Assembly (NCBI GenBank): GCA_025350365.1
Contig: JANXXY010000056.1
Location: forward strand, 1-9,977
Length of the DNA: 9,977 nucleotides
DNA from: Bacteroidales bacterium
GTDB lineage: Bacteria > Bacteroidota > Bacteroidia > Bacteroidales > JAAUTT01
Direction of reading: 5' to 3'
Positions 6,231-9,977 of this stretch are shown piece after piece (position 1 is the stretch's first letter; each line of letters starts with the position of its first letter). The notes under the pieces were generated by a model that was not told the DNA's origin, ran no database searches, and saw only the letters and a program-made list of their open reading frames with translations. A program made the translations under genes and the position numbers.

Positions 6231-6264
6231 AAGTCCCCGTTTGGGGGGATAAACGGGGCGACTT
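6231..6264 (-). terminator. Strong hairpin after spt, probable terminator or repeat element
   Basis: CCCCGTTT (6235-6242) and AAACGGGG (6251-6258) form a perfect GC-rich 8-bp stem with an 8-base loop, extended by AAGT/ACTT across a 2-base bulge. It begins nine bases after the spt stop and precedes the SDR promoter, as expected for a terminator. The T-run after it in the minus direction is weak (ACTTTAAG), so termination may be imperfect. The GGGGGG loop and flanking AAAGTCCCC recall dispersed Bacteroidota repeats. Confidence 0.5.
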
Positions 6265-6272
6265 ACAACTTA

Positions 6273-7478
6273 TTAATGCACAGCAGCAGATGAAGAAAGT
6301 ACGCCTAATTTTTTGGCAACTTTTTCAATCTTTTCTAGTGCCACTTGAACTTGTTCTATTGTGTGGGTAGCCATCAGCGAAAAACGAATTAAGCTATCTT
6401 CTTTAGAAACAGCAGGTGAAACAACTGGATTAACAAATACACCATCTTCCAAAAGCATATGTGTCATCTGCAAAGTCTTAATGTCGTCGCGGATGAAAAG
6501 TGGAATGATCGGAGTTTCGGATGTTCCGGTATTAAAGCCCATGGCCTTTAAGCCCTTCATGGCAAAATGGGTAACATCCCACAAATGTTTTATTCTTTCG
6601 GGCTCGCTTTCCATGATATCCAGTGCAGCCAAAACAGCTGCTGCTGAAGCCGGAGTCATACTGGCGCTAAAAATCAGCGAACGTGAATTATGTTTCAGAT
6701 AATTAATGGTTTCTTTATCAGAAGCAATAAAACCTCCCAATGAAGCCAAAGACTTAGAGAATGTTCCCATAATAAGATCCACCTTATCGGTTAAACCAAA
6801 ATGAGATGCCGTACCCGCTCCTTTTTCTCCGATAACGCCAATGGAGTGTGCATCATCAACCATAATAGAAGCGCCATATTTATCAGCTAGATTTACTAAT
6901 TCGGGAAGTTTAACAATATCACCCTCCATCGAAAAAATACCATCAACTACAATAAGTTTTACACGATCGGGATCGCAAATTTTCAATTTGCTTTCCAACG
7001 AATCCATATCGTTGTGAGCAAATTTCAATACTTTCGAAAATGACAACCTGCTGCCTTCAATAATTGAGGCGTGATCGAGCTCGTCAAGAATAAGATAATC
7101 ATTTCGGTCAGTAAGTGCCGATACAACGCCTACGTTCACCTGAAATCCGGTACTATAACATAATGCACCCTCCTTATTTACAAATTTGGCTAAGCGATTT
7201 TCAAGTTCAATGTGTATATCAAGCGTTCCATTTAAAAACCGGGAACCGGCACAGCCTGTACCATATTTATCGATGGCTCTTTTGGAGGCTTCTTTAATTT
7301 TCGGATGATTGGTTAAACCAAGGTAGCTGTTTGATCCAAACATCAAGACTTTTTTACCATCCATCATAACTTCAGTATCCTGATCTGACTGAATTTCCCT
7401 AAAATAGGGATAAATGCCGGCCGCCATAACTTTCTGGGGGGCATCGTACTGTGCAAGTTTTGCCTGTAATAATTTCAT
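6273..7478 (-). CDS. spt: Serine palmitoyltransferase (alpha-oxoamine synthase family)
   Basis: This pyridoxal-phosphate enzyme condenses L-serine with a fatty acyl-CoA or acyl-ACP to 3-ketosphinganine, the first step of sphingolipid synthesis, typical of Bacteroidota. The 401-residue product has LMFGSNSYLGLTNHP (45-59), GTGCAGSRFLNGT (73-85), the cofactor-stacking H136 in LDHAS (134-138), VDDAH with D208 and H211, and the Schiff-base lysine K242 in GTFSKSLASLGGF (238-250). The N-terminal stretch (YPYFREIQSDQDTEV) and SRFLNGTLDIH agree with Bacteroides Spt as I remember it, rather than with BioF or 2-amino-3-ketobutyrate ligase. Those remain alternatives, since the three share the fold and active site. 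Residues 392-401, rich in Ser/Ala, are a non-conserved tail. The gene is first in its strand direction and diverges from the Gfo/Idh gene. Confidence 0.85.
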   Translation of the reverse strand: MKLLQAKLAQYDAPQKVMAAGIYPYFREIQSDQDTEVMMDGKKVLMFGSNSYLGLTNHPKIKEASKRAIDKYGTGCAGSRFLNGTLDIHIELENRLAKFVNKEGALCYSTGFQVNVGVVSALTDRNDYLILDELDHASIIEGSRLSFSKVLKFAHNDMDSLESKLKICDPDRVKLIVVDGIFSMEGDIVKLPELVNLADKYGASIMVDDAHSIGVIGEKGAGTASHFGLTDKVDLIMGTFSKSLASLGGFIASDKETINYLKHNSRSLIFSASMTPASAAAVLAALDIMESEPERIKHLWDVTHFAMKGLKAMGFNTGTSETPIIPLFIRDDIKTLQMTHMLLEDGVFVNPVVSPAVSKEDSLIRFSLMATHTIEQVQVALEKIEKVAKKLGVLSSSAAVH

Positions 7479-7531
7479 ATATAAAAGGTAATTCAGGTGT
7501 TGTAAAACTAAATCCTAAATAAATTCTGAGC

Positions 7532-7539
7532 CAAAAATA
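7532..7539 (-). promoter_or_regulatory. Probable -7 element for spt
   Basis: TATTTTTG on the minus strand matches TAnnTTTG exactly and lies about 54 bases before the spt ATG, within the 186-base divergent gap (7479-7664). There is no TTG at the ideal -33 spacing. The rest of this gap is AT-rich and holds nothing else clear; on the plus strand TAAATTCG at 7608-7615 is a one-mismatch -7 candidate for the divergent gene. Confidence 0.42.
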
Positions 7540-7664
7540 GCAAAAATTTAAAGTCCGATTCACTTTTTTATTTTACAAAGACATTTTTTAATTAAAACTC
7601 CTTTTCATAAATTCGTGCGTTTAATAGGTCACATATAAAACAACTATCTATATTTCATTAATCT

Positions 7665-8675
7665 ATGGACGAAATTAAATGGGGAATAATTGGTTGTGGG
7701 GATGTTACAGAATGGAAGAGCGGACCTGCATTTAATAAGGTTGCTCATTCGAGCATAGTGGCAGTGATGCGCCGTGATGCAAAAAAAGCACAGGATTATG
7801 CTCTGCGACATGCTGTTTCCAAATGGTATTCCGATGCCAATCAACTAATCAACGATCCCGAAGTGAATGCCATTTATGTAGCCACCCCTCCGGATTCGCA
7901 TGCTGAATTTGCCATAAAAGCAATGATGGCCGGAAAACCCGTATATGTTGAAAAGCCAATGGCGGTGAGATATACCGATTGTATACGCATGAATAAAGTC
8001 TCTGCGGACACACAGATGCCATTATTTGTAGCATACTATCGTCGAAGCCTGCCATATTTTAATAAGGTGAAAGAATTAATTGAATCTAAAACCATTGGAA
8101 TTCCATTAATGATAGACTTGAAATTATTCTCTCCTCCGCGGCAAGACGATTTAAAATTAGAAACACATATTTGGAGAGTAAAGCCTGAAATTGCCGGTGG
8201 TGGATATTTCTATGATATGGCATGCCATACATTGGACATACTTGATTATATATTTGGACCAATTTCCGAAGTATCCGGTGTTTTTGCTAACAGGGCAGGT
8301 TTATATGCAGCTGAAGACGTGGTAACAGCATCATTCCGTTTTAAAAATGGACCAGTCGGATGTGGTTCCTGGTGTTTTGTTTCTCATGAAAAGGCAAAAT
8401 CCGATGTGATTGAAATTTTAGGTACCAAAGGCAGAATATCGTTTTCTACTTTTGAGTTTTCGCCCATTATTCTTGAGACTAATGAAGGGAAACAGGAATT
8501 TATGCCAGCTAATCCACCTCATATACAACAATACATGATAGAAAACATAGTGCAGGATTTACGAGGGGAAGGTAAATCGCCATCCAATGGAATATCAGGA
8601 GCAAGAACCAATAAAGTGATGGATTTTATTCTTAATAAAGTAACTCTTTCACAGGAAATATTTTTTCACGATTAA
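7665..8675 (+). CDS. Gfo/Idh/MocA-family NAD(P)-dependent oxidoreductase
   Basis: A 336-residue protein with an N-terminal Rossmann domain, GIIGCGDV (7-14), the segment YVATPPDSHA (71-80), and VEKPMA with the catalytic-type lysine K97 (95-100). The C-terminal domain is alpha/beta and has GGGYFYDMACHTLDIL (178-193), where D184 and H188 are the usual active-site residues. These enzymes oxidise or reduce sugars, inositols and related polyols; the exact substrate is not evident. There is no signal peptide, so it acts in the cytoplasm, unlike many secreted Bacteroidota relatives. The 33-base gap to pdxB on the same strand suggests co-transcription. A link to sugar-phosphate or vitamin B6 metabolism is only positional. 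The ATG at 7665 begins directly at the Rossmann domain. Confidence 0.9.
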   Translation: MDEIKWGIIGCGDVTEWKSGPAFNKVAHSSIVAVMRRDAKKAQDYALRHAVSKWYSDANQLINDPEVNAIYVATPPDSHAEFAIKAMMAGKPVYVEKPMAVRYTDCIRMNKVSADTQMPLFVAYYRRSLPYFNKVKELIESKTIGIPLMIDLKLFSPPRQDDLKLETHIWRVKPEIAGGGYFYDMACHTLDILDYIFGPISEVSGVFANRAGLYAAEDVVTASFRFKNGPVGCGSWCFVSHEKAKSDVIEILGTKGRISFSTFEFSPIILETNEGKQEFMPANPPHIQQYMIENIVQDLRGEGKSPSNGISGARTNKVMDFILNKVTLSQEIFFHD

Positions 8676-8708
8676 TTCATCCTATTTTTAACAAGGTAAA
8701 AACAATTT

Positions 8709-9836
8709 ATGAAAGTAGTAGCAGACATTAAAATACCATATTTAACAGGAGTTTTGGAACCCTTTGTCGATGTAGTCTATCTTCCGGGAGATCAGATTAC
8801 AAAAGAGCACCTGATGGATGCAGATGCTCTTTTAATCCGCACACGCACCAAATGCAATAAAGAATTGCTCAACGGAACACCGGTTAAATTTATTGCAACG
8901 GCTACCATAGGCTTCGACCATATCGACACTGAGTGGTGTAAACAAAACGGTATCTTTTGGACTAATGCCCCCGGATGCAATTCTGGATCAGTATATCAAT
9001 ATATGGCATCGGTTTTAGTAAGTTTAGCTCATAAGCACGGATTAAATTTTGCCGACCGTTCTTTAGGAGTGATTGGAGTGGGAAATGTTGGAAAAAAAAT
9101 TGTAAAGCTTGGAGAATGGCTTGGTATGCGGGTTCTGTTGAACGACCCTCCCCGATCACGAGATAATGGTTCATGTGGATTTGTATCCCTCGAAGGCATT
9201 ATCCGCGAATGCGATATCATTACCTGTCATGTTCCACTTATTACTGATGGGCCTGATAAAACCTACCATTTGATAGATGAACGCATACTTCGCAAACTTC
9301 ACTCAAATACAATACTAATTAATAGTTCCAGAGGTGAGGTGGTTGACAATATGGCATTAAAAACCATTCTTGCCGAGAAAAAAATTACCGGAGCTGTGCT
9401 GGATGTATGGGAAAACGAACCAAAAATAGACCCCGAACTATTGAAGTTGCTCGACGCAGTTACTCCTCACATTGCCGGATACTCCGCCGATGGCAAAGCT
9501 AATGGAACAACTATGAGCGTGCAGGCCTTGTCGAAATTCTTCAAATTACCTCTTAACAGATGGTTTGCTGAAAATATCCCTCTGCCTGAAAATAATCACT
9601 TCACTATTGATTGCAAAGGAAAAACAACACAAAAGGTAATTTCTGAAGCCATTCTTTCAACCTATCATGTAATGGACGATGATGCCAGGTTACGTTCTTC
9701 GCCTTCAACATTTGAAAAACAACGGGGGAATTATCCGTTGAGGCGGGAATTTAATGCGTTTTGTATTAGATTAGAAAATAGTAATTCCGAGGCACTAAAA
9801 ATTTTAGCAGGGCTCGGTTTTAAAATAATTTTATAA
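8709..9836 (+). CDS. pdxB: 4-phosphoerythronate dehydrogenase
   Basis: PdxB oxidises 4-phospho-D-erythronate to 2-oxo-3-hydroxy-4-phosphobutanoate in the DXP-dependent route to pyridoxal phosphate. The 375-residue product belongs to the D-2-hydroxyacid dehydrogenase family and shows the PdxB-specific signatures ADIKIPY (5-11), RTRTKCN (44-50), ATIGFDHID (65-73), GCNSGSVYQY (89-98) and DPPR (146-149). It also has GVIGVGNVG (120-128) for NAD, INSSRGEVVDN with R208 (204-214), WENEP with E237 (234-238) and TPHIAGYSADGKANGT with H254 (252-267). A C-terminal dimerisation extension of about 90 residues ends the protein. Length is normal. It follows the Gfo/Idh gene closely. ArgD and Spt in this window both need the cofactor. 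Confidence 0.94.
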   Translation: MKVVADIKIPYLTGVLEPFVDVVYLPGDQITKEHLMDADALLIRTRTKCNKELLNGTPVKFIATATIGFDHIDTEWCKQNGIFWTNAPGCNSGSVYQYMASVLVSLAHKHGLNFADRSLGVIGVGNVGKKIVKLGEWLGMRVLLNDPPRSRDNGSCGFVSLEGIIRECDIITCHVPLITDGPDKTYHLIDERILRKLHSNTILINSSRGEVVDNMALKTILAEKKITGAVLDVWENEPKIDPELLKLLDAVTPHIAGYSADGKANGTTMSVQALSKFFKLPLNRWFAENIPLPENNHFTIDCKGKTTQKVISEAILSTYHVMDDDARLRSSPSTFEKQRGNYPLRREFNAFCIRLENSNSEALKILAGLGFKIIL

Positions 9837-9863
9837 AAAATGCAAAACTTAAGTGTAAAGATA

Positions 9864-9871
9864 TATATTTG
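9864..9871 (+). promoter_or_regulatory. Probable -7 element for gnd
   Basis: TATATTTG matches TAnnTTTG exactly, 47 bases upstream of the gnd ATG. No TTG stands at the best -33 spacing. The predicted start of transcription (near 9875) coincides with the left arm of the inverted repeat at 9875-9892. Confidence 0.42.
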
Positions 9872-9874
9872 GGC

Positions 9875-9892
9875 TGCGCAAAGGATTGCGCA
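9875..9892. repeat. Perfect inverted repeat in the pdxB-gnd gap
   Basis: TGCGCAA (9875-9881), loop AGGA, TTGCGCA (9886-9892): a perfect 7-bp stem with a tetraloop. It follows the pdxB stop by about 38 bases and is succeeded by AATTATAATTATTTT, so it could be a weak terminator for pdxB. Because it sits exactly at the predicted gnd transcription start, an operator or a 5'-end mRNA stem-loop is equally possible. Confidence 0.55.
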
Positions 9893-9918
9893 AATTATAA
9901 TTATTTTAATCTATTTAT

Positions 9919-9977
9919 ATGAATAAACTATCAGATATAGGACTTGTTGGACTTGCTGTAATGGGCGAAAACCTTGT
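9919..9977 (+). CDS. gnd: 6-phosphogluconate dehydrogenase (decarboxylating), N-terminus only
   Basis: The frame from the ATG at 9919 runs off the right edge after 19 codons. It reads MNKLSDIGLVGLAVMGENL, which is the NADP-binding N-terminus of Gnd (GLxGLAVMGxNL). The enzyme converts 6-phosphogluconate to ribulose 5-phosphate and carbon dioxide in the oxidative pentose-phosphate pathway. Only the beginning is visible, so integrity and length are unknown. It is on the same strand as pdxB, 82 bases downstream, with a promoter-like element and a hairpin in the gap. Confidence 0.85.
   Translation, partial: MNKLSDIGLVGLAVMGENL

Noticed and set aside
6361..6702. 113-codon plus-strand ORF opposite spt
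   Set aside because: It is antisense to conserved spt sequence, with no recognisable domain or promoter.
1..9977. Mobile element, phage, CRISPR or defence island
   Set aside because: No transposase, integrase, repeat-spacer array or defence-related gene is visible; all complete genes are metabolic.

Overview
The window looks like chromosomal DNA from a member of the Bacteroidota, probably a Bacteroidales or Marinilabiliales-type anaerobe. The evidence is: AT-rich sequence; several perfect matches to the Bacteroidota -7 promoter element TAnnTTTG with no clear Shine-Dalgarno sequences; an arginine operon headed by a GNAT protein in place of a classical ArgA; and a serine palmitoyltransferase of the Bacteroides sphingolipid type. 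Genus assignment is inference. I see no phage, IS element, CRISPR array, tRNA or rRNA.

Layout. From 1 to 7478 every gene reads on the minus strand, and from 7665 to the end every gene reads on the plus strand. In order of transcription the minus strand holds: spt (7478-6273), a hairpin, a short-chain dehydrogenase with its own promoter (6140-5331), and the arginine/proline operon. That operon has a -33/-7 promoter at 5266-5295, a 31-codon leader ORF at 5256-5161, a terminator-like hairpin at 5127-5150, then GNAT (5063-4437), argC, argD, argB and proC. An unidentified secreted, probable outer-membrane protein (502 to beyond the left edge) lies downstream of proC. Its whole upstream gap is a 10-bp tandem repeat. 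The plus strand holds a Gfo/Idh/MocA oxidoreductase, pdxB, and the first 19 codons of gnd.

How the genes work together. GNAT, ArgB, ArgC and ArgD are the four steps from glutamate to N-acylornithine, with the acyl group either acetyl or, as reported for Bacteroides, succinyl. ProC adds proline synthesis from pyrroline-5-carboxylate. Spt starts sphingoid-base synthesis, and the neighbouring SDR is a conceivable but unproven ketone reductase for it. PdxB makes a precursor of pyridoxal phosphate, the cofactor of both ArgD and Spt. Gnd is an oxidative pentose-phosphate enzyme.

The genes themselves are ordinary metabolism. The parts most worth a second look are non-coding or very small: the candidate leader peptide plus attenuator before the arginine operon, the 10-bp/40-bp tandem repeat joining proC to the outer-membrane gene, a palindromic hairpin between argC and argD, and an inverted repeat at the predicted gnd transcription start.
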